This document shows, one piece after another, positions 48,601 to 60,397 of a stretch of 64,000 nucleotides of DNA; position 1 is the stretch's first letter, and every line of letters starts with the position of its first letter. This stretch comes from Parapristionchus giblindavisi. Its lineage: Eukaryota; Nematoda; Chromadorea; Rhabditida; Diplogasteridae. Below the pieces are notes generated by a model. It ran no database searches and had not been told where the DNA came from. It saw only the letters and a program-made list of their open reading frames with translations. The stretch lies in assembly GCA_943737045.1 (NCBI GenBank), contig CALSFV010000213.1:1673001-1737000 (forward strand). Direction: 5' to 3'. The position numbers and the translations under genes are program-made.

Positions 48601-51600
48601 ATCAATGAATAACTGTTACATAATAATGATCTCATAGTTTTGTATGTTAGAACAAATGAATATAATGATAAATGCGTTGTTCAATATTATTGATTGATTA
48701 TAATGAGAAGAGATTCTTCATCTCTTATCGTAGATACTACATATAATGAATAGATGAGAATAGTAATCAATATTTGGATTGGGTAATGGAGAGAGAGACA
48801 ATCAATAACATTGAACAACGCATTTATCATTATATTCATTTGTTCTAACATACAAAACTATGAGATCATTATTATTAACAATTCATAAAAATATTTGATT
48901 AAATTAAGAAAAAAACATGAAAAAAATGAGTAATGTTGGAATGACAGACTAGATTCAATGAATAAATGAATAACTGTTACATAATAATGATCTCATAGTT
49001 TTGTATGTTAGAACAAATGAATATAATGATAAATGCGTTGTTCAATATTATTGATTGATTATAATGAGAAGAGATTCTTCATCTCTTATCGTAGATACTA
49101 CATATAATGAATAGATGAGAATAGTAATCAATATTTGGATTGGGTAATGGAGAGAGAGACAATCAATAATATTCAACAACGCATTTATCATTATATTCAT
49201 TTGTTCTAACATACAAAACTTTGAAATCATTATTATTATTAAAAAGTCATAAAAATATTTGATTAAATTCAGAAAAAAACATGAAATAAAATGAGTAATG
49301 TTGGAATGACAGACTAGATTCAATGAATAAATGAATAACTGTTACATAATAATGATCTCATAGTTTTGTATGTTAGAACAAATGAATATAATGATAAATG
49401 CGTTGTTCAATATTATTGATTGATTATAATGAGAAGAGATTCTTCATCTCTTATCGTAGATACTACATATAATGAATTGATGAGAATAGTAATCAATATT
49501 TGGATTGGGTAATGGAGAGAGAGACAATCAATAATATTGAACAACGCATTTATCATTATATTCATTTGTTCTAACATACAAAACTATGAGATCATTATTA
49601 TTAACAATTCATAAAAATATTTGATTAAATTCAGAAAAAAAACATGAAATAAAATGAGTAATGTTGGAATGACAGACTAGATTCAATGAATAAATGAATA
49701 ACTGTTACATAATAATGATCTCATAGTTTTGTATGTTAGAACAAATGAATATAATGATAAATGCGTTGTTCAATATTATTGATTGATTATAATGAGAAGA
49801 GCTTCTTCATCTCTTATCGTAGATACTACATATAATGAATAGATGAGAATAGTAATCAATATTTGGATTGGGTAATGGAGAGAGAGACAATCAATAACAT
49901 TGAACAACGCATTTATCATTATATTCATTTGTTCTAACATACAAAACTATGAGATCATTATTATTAACAATTCATAAAAATATTTGATTAAATTAAGAAA
50001 AAACATGAAAAAAATGAGTAATGTTGGAATGACAGACTAGATTCAATGAATAAATGAATAACTGTTACATAATAATGATCTCATAGTTTTGTATGTTAGA
50101 ACAAATGAATATAATGATATATGCGTTGTTCAATATTATTGATTGATTATAATGAGAAGAGATTCTTCATCTCTTATCGTAGATACTACATATAATGAAT
50201 TGATGAGAATAGTAATCAATATTTGGATTGGGTAATGGAGAGAGAGACAATCAATAATTTTGAACAACGCATTTATCATTATATTCATTTGTTCTAACAT
50301 ACAAAACTATGAGATCATTATTATTAACAATTCATAAAAATATTTGATTAAATTCAGAAAAAAAACATGAAATAAAATGAGTAATGTTGGAATGACAGAC
50401 TAGATTCAATGAATAAATGAATAACTGTTACATAATAATGATCTCATAGTTTTGTATGTTAGAACAAATGAATATAATGATAAATGCGTTGTTCAATATT
50501 ATTGATTGATTATAATGTGAAGAGCTTCTTCATCTCTTATCGTAGATACTACATATAATGAATAGATGAGAATAGTAATCAATATTTGGATTGGGTAATG
50601 GAGAGAGAGACAATCAATAATATTGAACAACGCATTTATCATTATATTCATTTGTTCTAACATACAAAACTTTGAGATCATTATTATTATTAACAAGTCA
50701 TAAAAAATATTTGATTAAATTCAGAAAAAAACATGAAATAAAATGAGTAATGTTGGAATGACAGACTAGATTCAATGAATCAATGAATAACTGTTACATA
50801 ATAATGATCTCATAGTTTTGTATGTTAGAACAAATGAATATAATGATAAATGCGTTGTTCAATATTATTGATTGATTATAATGAGAAGAGATTCTTCATC
50901 TCTTATCGTAGATACTACATATAATGAATAGATGAGAATAGTAATCAATATTTGGGTTGGGTAATGGAGAGAGAGACAATCAATAACATTGAACAACGCA
51001 TTTATCATTATATTCATTTGTTCTAACATACAAAACTATGAGATCATTATTATTAACAATTCATAAAAATATTTGATTAAATTAAGAAAAAACATGAAAA
51101 AAATGAGTAATGTTGGAATGACAGACTAGATTCAATGAATAAATGAATAACTGTTACATAATAATGATCTCATAGTTTTGTATGTTAGAACAAATGAATA
51201 TAATGATAAATGTGTTGTTCAATATTATTGATTGATTATAATGCGAAGAGATTCTTCATCTCTTATCGTAGATACTACATATAATGAATAGATGAGAATA
51301 GTAATCAATATTTGGATTGGGTAATGGAGAGAGAGACAATCAATAATATTGAACAACGCATTTATCATTATATTCATTTGTTCTAACATACAAAACTTTG
51401 AGATCATTATTATTATTAACAAGTCATAAAAAATATTTGATTAAATTCAGAAAAAAAAACATGAAATAAAATGAGTAATGTTGGAATGACAGACTAGATT
51501 CAATGAATAAATGAATAACTGTTACATAATAATGATCTCATAGTTTTGTATGTTAGAACAAATGAATATAATGATATATGCGTTGTTCAATATTATTGAT

Positions 51601-53714
51601 TGATTATAATGAGAAGAGCTTCTTCATCTCTTATCGTAGATACTAATAGATGAGAATAGTAATCAATATTTGGATTGGGTAATGGAGAGAGAGACAATCA
51701 ATAATATTGAACAACGCATTTATCAGTATATTCATTTGTTCTAACATACAAAACTATGAGATCATTATTATTAACAATTCATAAAAATATTTGATTAAAT
51801 TAAGAAAAAACATGAAAAAAAATGAGTAATGTTGGAATGACAGACTAGATTCAACGAATAAATGAATAACTGTTACATAATAATGATCTCATAGTTTTGT
51901 ATGTTAGAACAAATGAATATAATGATAAATGCGTTGTTCAATATTATTGATTGATTATAATGCGAAGAGATTCTTCATCTCTTATCGTAGATACTACATA
52001 TAATGAATAGATGAGAATAGTAATCAATATTTGGATTGGATAATGGAGAGAGAGACAATCAATAATATTGAACAACGCATTTATCATTATATTCATTTGT
52101 TCTAACATACAAAACTATGAGATCATTATTATTAACAATTCATAAAAATATTTGATTAAATTCAGAAAAAAAACATGAAATAAAATGAGTAATGTTGGAA
52201 TGACAGACTAGATTCAATGAATAAATGAATAACTGTTACATAATAATGATCTCATAGTTTTGTATGTTAGAACAAATGAATATAATGATAAATGTGTTGT
52301 TCAATATTATTGATTGATTATAATGCGAAGAGATTCTTCATCTCTTATCGTAGATACTACATATAATGAATAGATGAGAATAGTAATCAATATTTGGATT
52401 GGGTAATGGAGAGAGAGACAATCAATAATATTGAACAACGCATTTATCATTATATTCATTTGTTCTAACATACAAAACTTTGAGATCATTATTATTATTA
52501 ACAAGTCATAAAAAATATTTGATTAAATTCAGAAAAAAAAACATGAAATAAAATGAGTAATGTTGGAATGACAGACTAGATTCAATGAATAAATGAATAA
52601 CTGTTACATAATAATGATCTCATAGTTTTGTATGTTAGAACAAATGAATATAATGATATATGCGTTGTTCAATATTATTGATTGATTATAATGAGAAGAG
52701 CTTCTTCATCTCTTATCGTAGATACTAATAGATGAGAATAGTAATCAATATTTGGATTGGGTAATGGAGAGAGAGACAATCAATAATATTGAACAACGCA
52801 TTTATCAGTATATTCATTTGTTCTAACATACAAAACTATGAGATCATTATTATTAACAATTCATAAAAATATTTGATTAAATTAAGAAAAAACATGAAAA
52901 AAAATGAGTAATGTTGGAATGACAGACTAGATTCAACGAATAAATGAATAACTGTTACATAATAATGATCTCATAGTTTTGTATGTTAGAACAAATGAAT
53001 ATAATGATAAATGCGTTGTTCAATATTATTGATTGATTATAATGCGAAGAGATTCTTCATCTCTTATCGTAGATACTACATATAATGAATAGATGAGAAT
53101 AGTAATCAATATTTGGATTGGATAATGGAGAGAGAGACAATCAATAATATTGAACAACGCATTTATCATTATATTCATTTGTTCTAACATACAAAACTAT
53201 GAGATCATTATTATTAACAATTCATAAAAATATTTGATTAAATTCAGAAAAAAAAACATGAAATAAAATGAGTAATGTTGGAATGACAGACTAGATTCAA
53301 TGAATAAATGAATAACTGTTACATAATAATGATCTCATAGTTTTGTATGTTAGAACAAATGAATATAATGATAAATGCGTTGTTCAATATTATTGATTGA
53401 TTATAATGCGAAGAGATTCTTCATCTCTTATCGTAGATACTACATATAATGAATAGATGAGAATAGTAATCAATATTTGGATTGGATAATGGAGAGAGAG
53501 ACAATCAATAATATTGAACAACGCATTTATCATTATATTCATTTGTTCTAACATACAAAACTATGAGATCATTATTATTAACAATTCATAAAAATATTTG
53601 ATTAAATTCAGAAAAAAAACATGAAATAAAATGAGTAATGTTGGAATGACAGACTAGATTCAATGAATAAATGAATAACTGTTACATAATAATGATCTCA
53701 TAGTTTTGTATGTT
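36616..53714. repeat. AT-rich satellite array, right block
   Basis: Continuation of the ~363-bp dyad satellite, about 47 monomers. A typical monomer has arms at 42084-42157 and 42260-42334. Long-range duplications are visible: the segment starting 38387 recurs at 42148, and the rare variant ATGGATGAGAATAGTAATCA is found at ~39901, 43662 and 45477. Near 51640 and 52728 a ten-base deletion is shared by units 1.08 kb apart. At 41838-41985 a monomer is broken and partly re-duplicated (ACAATGAATAAAGATTATAA). The array stops abruptly inside a monomer arm at 53714, against a LINE fragment. Confidence 0.95.
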
Positions 53715-53823
53715 CAGCTTGAGTTCCGTGAAGTCCTTCTTCATCATATCCGTCCATCTTAGCTTCGGTCGTCCTCTTGGTCTCCTTCCTTGTGGCGCAT
53801 ACTGTATCATCCTTCTGCATACA
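53715..53823 (-). pseudogene. LINE reverse-transcriptase C-terminal fragment
   Basis: The minus-strand reading RMIQYAPQGRRPRGRPKLRW followed by TDMMKKDFTELKL is the well-known Arg/Pro/Gly-rich tail (RRPRGRPxxRW) found after the RT domain of endonuclease-type LINEs, such as RTE/CR1-like ones. It is only ~35 codons long and is cut by the satellite boundary. Confidence 0.7.
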
Positions 53824-53869
53824 TGGAAAATGATACTGAAATGAAATAATGAAATAATGATACTTAATT

Positions 53870-53990
53870 ACTCTAATAGTTCGCCTGGCACAGATTTCGT
53901 ATGTAAAACTCGATAAATATATCCAAATAATACTGTTTCCTGTCGACCAAAAATGTGTTAAGTTGATAAAGCTGAGTATAATGATATGAT
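53870..53990 (+). pseudogene. Remnant of the small ORF family seen at 57268
   Basis: GGCACAGATTTCGTATG..AA, TTTCCTGTCGACC and TTAAGTTGATAAAGCTGAGT match the 57268 ORF and its second copy at 58771 in order, but the frame is broken. Confidence 0.5.
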
Positions 53991-54305
53991 GATCATACCA
54001 ATAATAATATTAAAATAGATTCGATGAAGAAATTAGGACCTCCCGACTGAATCGGCCTTGAAATATCACTGAAAATAGTGTTATGACATCTTTTCCTAAT
54101 TTCATGGATGTCGGAAAATTCTATTTTCTCACAGGAATGAATTCGCTCAAATGGCCTGCATATCGGATTCTACTCATCAGTAAATGCTGTTCATACACTT
54201 TTAAAATCAACTCTCAGAAAAATGGGCATCAGAAAGTTAACAATCGTCTTTTTCAATGTTCTTTACGATTGAATATCCATCACGTATTCTTCAAAATGGG
54301 CACTA
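53991..54305. other. Unassigned; open frame of unknown status
   Basis: Part of an 80-codon plus frame (54083-54325) that runs into the MITE at 54306. No domain or splice support; I do not call it a gene. Confidence 0.25.
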
Positions 54306-54440
54306 GGTCGGATAAGAACCGATGAATGAGAACCGACTGGATGAAAACTATTTGTATAAGAGAGACAAGCGCTAATGAATATACAAAGTAGGCAAACGGT
54401 TATTATCCAGTCGGTTCTTATTCATCGGTTCTCAACCGAC
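54306..54440. mobile_element. Hairpin MITE, family H2, copy 2
   Basis: Clear inverted ends: GTCGGATAAGAACCGATGAA..GAGAACCGACTGGAT at the left and its inverse at the right. The centre contains GAGACAAGCGCTAATGAATA, shared with 22798. ~134 bp, non-coding. Confidence 0.8.
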
Positions 54441-54850
54441 GTGGTGCCTTCAAAATGTCACAACTTTCTCGTAAACGTACTCTTTGTTTTATTTTGATTG
54501 AGTATATTTTACAGCTGTTTCGTACAATATGAGCAACGATTATACATGATAATGATCGATGAGGTAAAGGTACAACACGTTAATCAAGGCACACGAAGTC
54601 CTGCGGATGATCACTGCTATTGTTCCTTTTTTGTTACTTATTATTTCCATCCCTTAATGAATAAATAAAGAAATTCATTGAATTTTAAAACTATACACTG
54701 TACAATTTTGTTTTGCAAAAAGTTACTTCACGATTCTTCGTTATTCTAAATGTAAGAAGCTTCCACTTACTAAAATTAAAATAAAATTATACCTCGAAAA
54801 GTCAAGAGAAATTGCTGCGTTGATTTGAACCAAGTCACACTTTCTCTTCC

Positions 54851-54931
54851 TCCTCGGGGAATCGAACTTTCTTGCCGACCAACAGATCGGATTGCTAGCT
54901 CGACCTGTTATCCACTGGACCATGGGTCTCT
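54851..54931 (-). other. tRNA-like module, copy B
   Basis: Minus sense: GACCCATGGTCCAGTGGATA at the start (A box TGGTCCAGTGG) and AGTTCGATTCCCC as B box, ~80 bases in all. It is closely related to the module at 60942 and occupies the same place beside the GC-box/TATA units. Cloverleaf pairing is incomplete. Confidence 0.5.
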
Positions 54932-54977
54932 ATTTCTAGACATGACAAATAGACTACATGTACTCGGACGCTCCCTC

Positions 54978-55051
54978 ACTTATATCCCGATACATAGCTC
55001 CGCCACTTTCTGGTTTACCCTACTTATATAGCGATTATGGCTCCGCCCATT
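54978..55051 (-). promoter_or_regulatory. Tandem GC-box/TATA-like units, copy B
   Basis: Minus sense: AAATGGGCGGAGCCATAATC..GCTATATAAGTA and AAGTGGCGGAGCTATGTATC..GATATAAGTG. Same arrangement as at 26475 and 61069. Confidence 0.45.
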
Positions 55052-55107
55052 TAACTTCGCGGGCTTGGAAGCCGATTTCAAATATTTACACACCCAAATA
55101 TCTTTAT

Positions 55108-55271
55108 TCATTCGAAAAAGAAGACCACCAGACGAAGACGAAGCCAGAAGAGTCCTTCATCATCCAGCTTCTGCAGATATCCGATGTGATTCCGAAGACC
55201 GACTGATGACAACTTCACGATGTCCACGTTCTCTTCAAGGTTGACGACCTCAGTGTCGAACGGCATTCAAT
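55108..55271 (-). CDS. Small minus-strand ORF/last exon in copy B
   Basis: After the acceptor TTTGTTGTACAG (exon from 55271) an ATG at 55266 opens 52 codons (MPFDTEVVNLEENVDIVKLS ... LRLRLVVFFFE) ending TGA, followed at once by AATAAAG. The place relative to the poly(A) signal and the GC-box/TATA units is the same as for the last exons at 26268 and 61358, so it is probably a diverged member of that gene family. An in-frame TGA just before the ATG means translation would have to start here, or an upstream exon uses another frame. Function unknown. Confidence 0.4.
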
Positions 55272-55911
55272 CTGTACAACAAAGGATTACGATAGTTAAC
55301 TTTTGGACAACAACATGAGAGGGAAACTTCTCTTCCCATGTGTTCTAACTAATCTTAAGTTCAAAAGTGACGAAAAGACACGAAAAACGGCTGCATAAAG
55401 TTCGCTATGTATGTGGTGTCATCTTTTCTTGGTCTCACTTTTGGACCTAGAATGATACATTTAAAAGAAATCATTACCTAGATGGCGTTCGAGCCAAGTT
55501 TTTTTGATCTGCAGATGGAGGAGTAGATGCGAATCGAGTCGTCCATCCTCGTCGTAGACAACAATTGTATGATGATGAAAGTGACAACGACCATTCGGAA
55601 TGTGAAATGAGAAATTATCATAAATTCAGCGTTTTGGCCTTTTTTGATAAGTTATGCAGTTTTCAATAGTGACGAATGGAGACCGAAAAACTGGGAGTAT
55701 GCACGTCTTATTTACTTTCAATTCGCAACTTTTGAACAACATAAAAGAGAAGAATAGAACTAGAGGTCTGATAACCTTAACACCCTTGAACCACTATCAA
55801 ATATGTATGAAATAAATATTCAATACTAATGGAATGTAAAGTATAAAAGGCGCGTACACTCTCCCAGTTGCCGCCTCCACAACACAATTTGAAAACCAAT
55901 GATAGGCATAC
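55272..55911 (-). other. Region downstream of the exon at 55912, possible last exon
   Basis: Minus strand 55489-~55570 has codon-like reading. After the acceptor CTCCTCCATCTGCAG a short tail in the phase of the exon at 55912 reads SKKLGSNAI-stop. A different frame across the same bases reads HTIVVYDEDGRLDSHLLLHL and leads to CTAG|GTAATG. I cannot decide between them. Confidence 0.3.
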
Positions 55912-56041
55912 CTATCAGGCACTATGGAGAGCTGGGATGATGATCCTCCTTGAGAATTCCCGCTGTTTGTAGTGAAGTTTGTAGTCGTCATGATGAGCGG
56001 AGTGGTCGGCGACGGTAGAATGAGAATGGACTTGAGGATAT
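55912..56041 (-). CDS. Single well-supported exon of an unidentified minus-strand gene
   Basis: Acceptor GATTGATTCAG and donor GATAG|GTATGCC enclose 130 bases with one open frame: two bases of a split codon, 42 codons, then AG of the next. It reads ILKSILILPSPTTPLIMTTT followed by a Ser/Gly/Asn-rich part ending SQLSIVPD. It may be the first coding exon from the internal ATG at 55991, or an internal exon. Not recognised. Likely partners lie in the region 55489-55570. Confidence 0.5.
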
Positions 56042-56263
56042 CTGAATCAATCGATAATTATTCTGGCTGCCATGACCTCGATAGGTTCCACAAGTTCCCC
56101 ATTCAGTAGCAAGGGTCGTTTTATCGCTTTTATAGCGACAACAATGTGAAACATAGTAATTGTTCCAGAATTCAAAGTTTCACAATGGTGTAGTGACCAC
56201 AAGGTAGATTAGAAGTATTCACTCAATCCATTCTCCTTCATTGACAACAATAACAAAAAATAA

Positions 56264-57137
56264 CAAGTGAAATTCAACAACTAAGAAAAACTATCGAAAA
56301 CCATTATTTTCGCCCATTGTTTGAAAAATTGTGGACAAAGATCAAAGATCAATATATAAAATCAAAGATCAAACTTCAGTGATCGAGTAAACAATGAAAT
56401 GTGAGCTCCTGCTTCCTTGAACATCTGATCCAGAATGTATGAGTCGTCTAATCAGTTCGAACAAGAGGTTGATAATAAACCAATCACGAAGGGCTGCAGT
56501 ATCTTAAATGGACTTGATCTTTTAACCGTTTTCAGATAGGAAATGTTGAAATTTAACGATTTTTGTGTTCCCGTTTAACACCCCCCCCCTTCGTTTTTTT
56601 TCTTAAATGGACTTGAACAATCTACAGAGGAAGACTACGGTAGATTTTGTACATCAGGAAAAAAACGAACGGGTGGAGGGGGGTGTTAAAGGTGGGGGCT
56701 CTCGAATGTCTATTCAAATTCATCAATCCCGTAGGGCAGTGATAAAAGTGTTCACTATTAAGTGTAACGTCGCGGGTTCGAAACATATTGCTGAACTATC
56801 CTAATTTCAAAATTTCGCGCCTTTTCCTGTCCATCAAGCATGGATTCATTCATGATTCTTGCGATCAATAAGCTGAATTAGCATAAAATAATTTATGCAT
56901 GGTATGTAGAATAACTTTTCCTATATTTCTGTCTTTACAGTTTGTTCACGAAAATATTGCAACATATCAAAGCTATAAAGCTTATGGATCTTATATATGT
57001 TCGAGATGTTCACAAAAGTTGTAACTCTATTGCTGAAGTTTGATCTTTGATCTTTGTATTTTGATCCTTGTCCACAATTTTTCGAACGGCGAAAATTACG
57101 GTTTTCAACAGTTTTCTTAGTTGTTGAATTTCACTTG
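56264..57137. repeat. Foldback repeat with GATCAAA arms and an internal tRNA-like module
   Basis: The left arm 56264-~56395 (CAAGTGAAATTCAACAACTA ... GTGGACAAAGATCAAAGATC) is repeated inverted at ~57024-57137. A third single-arm relative lies at ~60500-60640. The core has a C9 run and a matching G6 run (TAACACCCC at 56577, GGGGTGTTA at 56678) that can pair, plus a short direct repeat CTTAAATGGACTTGA. Confidence 0.7.
56733..56792 (+). other. tRNA-like fragment inside the foldback
   Basis: TAGGGCAGTGATAAAAG resembles a D arm and CGCGGGTTCGAAAC a T loop with B box, ~40 bases apart. It is more decayed than the other modules, with no proper acceptor stem. Confidence 0.35.
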
Positions 57138-57267
57138 ATAGTTTCTGTTAAAAGAGGATAAATCTAACATTTAAAAATTAGAAATGTGACAATAGTATTG
57201 ATTACAAGATAGGAAGTGTTTCAGTGCTAGATCAGTGATAGAGTAGCCAGATGATCAGACGAGATCG

Positions 57268-57615
57268 ATGGGTGGAGACGCAGAGAGTCATCGCGCGCTC
57301 ACCGAACACGATTTAGCACCACTACTGAGACGGGTGGCGGGCGGGGATAACTTCACTAAAAAAAATCAAAATTTTAAAAATATTAATTTTGATAAAATAG
57401 AGACTTTGAATGACTCTAATATTTTGATTGGTAAATATTTCGCATGGAAAAGTCGAAATATGTGCGAAAGATTACTCTTTCCTGCAGAGATTTATTTAGT
57501 TGATGAAGCTGAGTATGGTGTTCAAACCAATAATTATGATCACCTACTAAATGACTTTAATAAATCACTTTACACGGACTACTACAGAATACAGTACCTG
57601 AAAAAATCAAAGTAA
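57268..57615 (+). CDS. Hypothetical protein, 115 codons, repeated locally
   Basis: Uninterrupted ATG-to-TAA frame. The N-terminus (MGGDAESHRALTEHDLAPLL) has GC-rich codons; the rest is AT-rich, polar and Asn/Lys/Tyr-rich (for example KYFAWKSRNMCERLLFPAEI). A decayed copy lies at 58771-59046 and a remnant at 53870. A common leader (AGTATTGATTACAAGATAGG) is shared upstream of this ORF (~57197) and near 58649. No signal peptide or known domain is recognised. The change of codon use at residue ~27 suggests that the start was captured from other sequence. Confidence 0.4.
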   Translation: MGGDAESHRALTEHDLAPLLRRVAGGDNFTKKNQNFKNINFDKIETLNDSNILIGKYFAWKSRNMCERLLFPAEIYLVDEAEYGVQTNNYDHLLNDFNKSLYTDYYRIQYLKKSK

Positions 57616-58738
57616 TAAAATTATCTTAATCAGTACAATTAATCGTTATAGCTGTATCAGGATAACTAAAACTTCAATAAAATAGTACAATGAATATTTT
57701 TGAGTTTTAAGTATTTTTGAATATTATATATTATATATAGTATGTGTACTCTTTATATTGTTCTAGTTTCAAAGAATATATCCTTATCTTCACTGTTAAA
57801 GTTATAAGTTTATGCACATTTTCTTTTTTTTAACGAAATACAGTTATTCAATTTTTTTTGAGGCACTTGTCCCCTAATATTTGAAACTTGGTTGAAAAAA
57901 TCGATATTTTTTATGATGTGGTCAACTTTATAACAATTCCTTCTATTCTTCATTACTCCTCGTCGCATCAAGGTCGCGCGCCGCCTAAAGCTCTAGCGCA
58001 AAATAAAAAGCGTCCATTTGGGTGGATAATAATAAATTTTAGCGTTACAGGATTGGATGGGAGAGTAAATCTGCTATTATTACTTGACGAAGGAGGCGCA
58101 AGCTAAAGGACCTGGGAAAAATCAGAGTAATAATAAATAATAATAAATTTTGGCGTTGCAAGGAGGATTAGATAGGACAGTAAATCTGCTATAAAACTTA
58201 TACATATCTTTCGACTTACATTAGTTGACGCGAAACAAATTTAATTCCAAAATTACCATAATCAAATTAAGTGCAACTTTTCGTATCCGTATTTTGTTCA
58301 ATGCGACTTAATATTTATTCATGAAAGGACAGAAAAAGTAATAGATGATTACTGCAGTATGCCAAAACTACAACAAGTGAGAGACGAAAAAGTAAGTAAA
58401 AGGTGCCTTAAAAATACTATAAAGAATACAAGTGGAGGCATAATATAATACTATCGTATCCCTGATGACATCTTTTCTTGATACAGTGAATCTTACGAGT
58501 TAGTATTTACAGTCAAAATGGAATAAAGTTATTGGTCTAAAAATAATTCGCATTGAAAAACTAACCTTAATATTAGCAATTTTAAATATACAATCACTAA
58601 GATCTGGTCGTATTTTAAGTAGACTTTAAGTTTTGAAATACCAGGTAGTATTGATTACAAGATAGGAATTGGTTTCGTTTCAGTTTCAGTTTATTAAAAT
58701 TAATATTTTAAAAAATTTTTTTTCTCACTTAAGTTATA
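57616..58738. other. AT-rich spacer between the ORF and its decayed copy
   Basis: Contains short duplications (ATAATAAATTTTAGCGTTAC and ATAATAAATTTTGGCGTTGC, ~120 bp apart) but no supported gene. Confidence 0.35.
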
Positions 58739-58762
58739 AAATGATGTCCTGATGAATTGCAT

Positions 58763-59085
58763 TTTTTTCGAGTGGCGGGCGGGGATAACTAGTGAAAAAA
58801 TTTAAAATTTTAAAAATATTAATTTTAATAAAATAAAGATGCAAATTGACTCTAATAATTCTATTGGCACAGATTTCGTATGAAAAAGTCCAAATATATG
58901 CAAAAGAAAAGTGTTATCTGGCGGCCAGAAATATATTTAGTTGATAATGCTGACTATTTCGCTCAAACTAATACTTATGATAGCCTATTAAATTACTTTA
59001 ATAAATCACTTGGCACGGGCAACGTCAGCTACACTACCTGAGAAAAAATAACATGCATTGCAAGGATAACAGAGATATGGTGAAC
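58763..59085. pseudogene. Inserted decayed copy of the 57268 ORF with 24-bp target duplication
   Basis: The segment is flanked by perfect 24-bp direct repeats (58739-58762 and 59086-59109, beginning AAATGATGTCCTGATG). Inside, GTGGCGGGCGGGGATAACT and the AT-rich coding part of the 57268 ORF are recognisable, but the frame is lost (TAATAAAATAAAG and others). A short T7 run follows the left repeat. A long target duplication points to LINE-type retroposition. Confidence 0.6.
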
Positions 59086-59103
59086 AAATGATGTCCTGAT
59101 GAA

Positions 59104-59343
59104 TTGCATAAATTGAATTGCATCTTTTCACATCCTTCTAGATATTGTCATCTGTCGCACTCATTGCGTATTGTTCTCCCTTATAAGATTTCTTCAACTC
59201 ATACCACATGTGCTTCTAGATGTATTGACACTTGGAATAAACTATCCCCTGAATTAGTTCTCTCCCCACAAATAACCTTCCGTGCAGGGTTATCAAATCT
59301 CCCTCCTAATCTCATCATTAAAGTTTCTCTAATTCGTCCCTGA
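59104..59343 (+). pseudogene. LINE C-terminal fragment (second type)
   Basis: The frame ends with FxxR..DTWN.LSPELV..P..TFRAGL, here SRCIDTWNKLSPELVLSPQI then TFRAGLSNL. It is the pattern (FxxRvvxxWNxLPxxVVxSxSxxxFKxxL) typical of the tail of Jockey/CR1-type LINE polyproteins. Only ~75 codons remain, with an intact stop. Confidence 0.65.
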
Positions 59344-59428
59344 ACCCATTCCTTTGAAAACTGCCACAGAGCCCAATCCGAAATCGCGTATAAGCGACGG
59401 ATTTCCATCTCCCCTCTTCCCTCTGTTA

Positions 59429-60364
59429 TTAGGTTGATTCATAAGTCTTGTCGTATTTTGCCTCTTTAAACAAATTAAAATAACTTTATCTCGGTAAAAG
59501 CAAATCAATCAAAGTAAGCGACGTCTGCGTCGACACACTTCCTCCAAAGGTCGGGTAGCGTGTGGATGCAGTGCTCCCAGAAGGACGGCTGCTAGGAGGC
59601 AAAGAAGTTGGTCAGCCAGATTTCGACCTCCCGTTGATTGTTGAAGTGTACTCCTCCGAGAGTACGCCGCACATCGGAAAACAAACTGTAATCGCTAGGA
59701 GCCAAGTCGGCCGAGTAGGGCAGGTGGGGGTCGACGTTCCAGCCAAAGTATAACAGGGCCTTTTGGTTGCCCTTGCCACGTGGTGTCGGGCGCTGTCGTG
59801 CTGGTAGTGAATTTGATCGCGCAACCAGGGAACGGACCTGGAACTTCAGGGTCCGTAGTTGACGAGAGTAAACCGCGGCCGTAATAGTCGACCCCTGTGG
59901 TAGCAGCTCCCAATGCACCACTCCGCCTCTGCCCCACCACACATACAGCATGACAATTTTCTGGTGAAGTTCAGGTTTGGCGATGGAATTGGACTGCTCA
60001 TCTTGATCCGGATTTTGACGTCGTACTCCCTTTTTCGAAGCGTTTGAACAAACGTTGCACCGTGCATTTACTAGTGGCCTTAGTGTTTTATACTACCGCC
60101 ATACGGGTGTGGACATCGGGTGGTTTGAACTCGGATAGAAAGAAAACCAACATGAAGTGTCGTTTGTGTACAAAACTGGGAACGAAAGGTGGAGGCATTT
60201 CAGCTACTAGATTCGATGTAGGCACAATTCACTACTACGCTCCAAGAGTAGTAGTAGTGACTTATTTACTGCCAGAACGGACGGGGTAATTGATAACGTA
60301 CGGCTGAGCAGTGATAGCATAAACAGACCCTCCAAAATGCGACAAGACTTATGAATCAACCTAA
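59429..60364 (-). mobile_element. Mariner element with deleted transposase
   Basis: Inverted termini TTAGGTTGATTCATAAGTCT (through TTGTCG) at both ends, flanked by TA (59427-59428, 60365-60366). The minus strand encodes a mariner-type transposase C-terminus: KPELHQKIVMLYVWWGRGGV, HWELLPQGSTITAAVYSRQL, and HLPYSADLAPSDYSLF close to the end at FFAS-stop. At 936 bp it is shorter than a complete mariner (~1.3 kb); the first catalytic block (TGDEKW-type) is missing and the DNARPH block is garbled (PARQRP), so it is inactive. The ends look intact, so it could still be moved by an active enzyme. Confidence 0.85.
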
Positions 60365-60397
60365 TATTAATGTGATTATGAACATTTATATTTGATG

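Noticed and set aside
27084..52504. Repeated 60-91-codon minus-strand frames (MNLVCHSNITHF... type) in the satellite
   Set aside because: They recur once per subset of monomers because the sequence repeats. They are AT-rich and hydrophobic, are broken in sister monomers by small indels, and have no promoter or splice context. I regard them as by-products of the satellite.
26692..53714. CRISPR array
   Set aside because: The repeats are ~363 bp without spacers, and the locus is eukaryotic.
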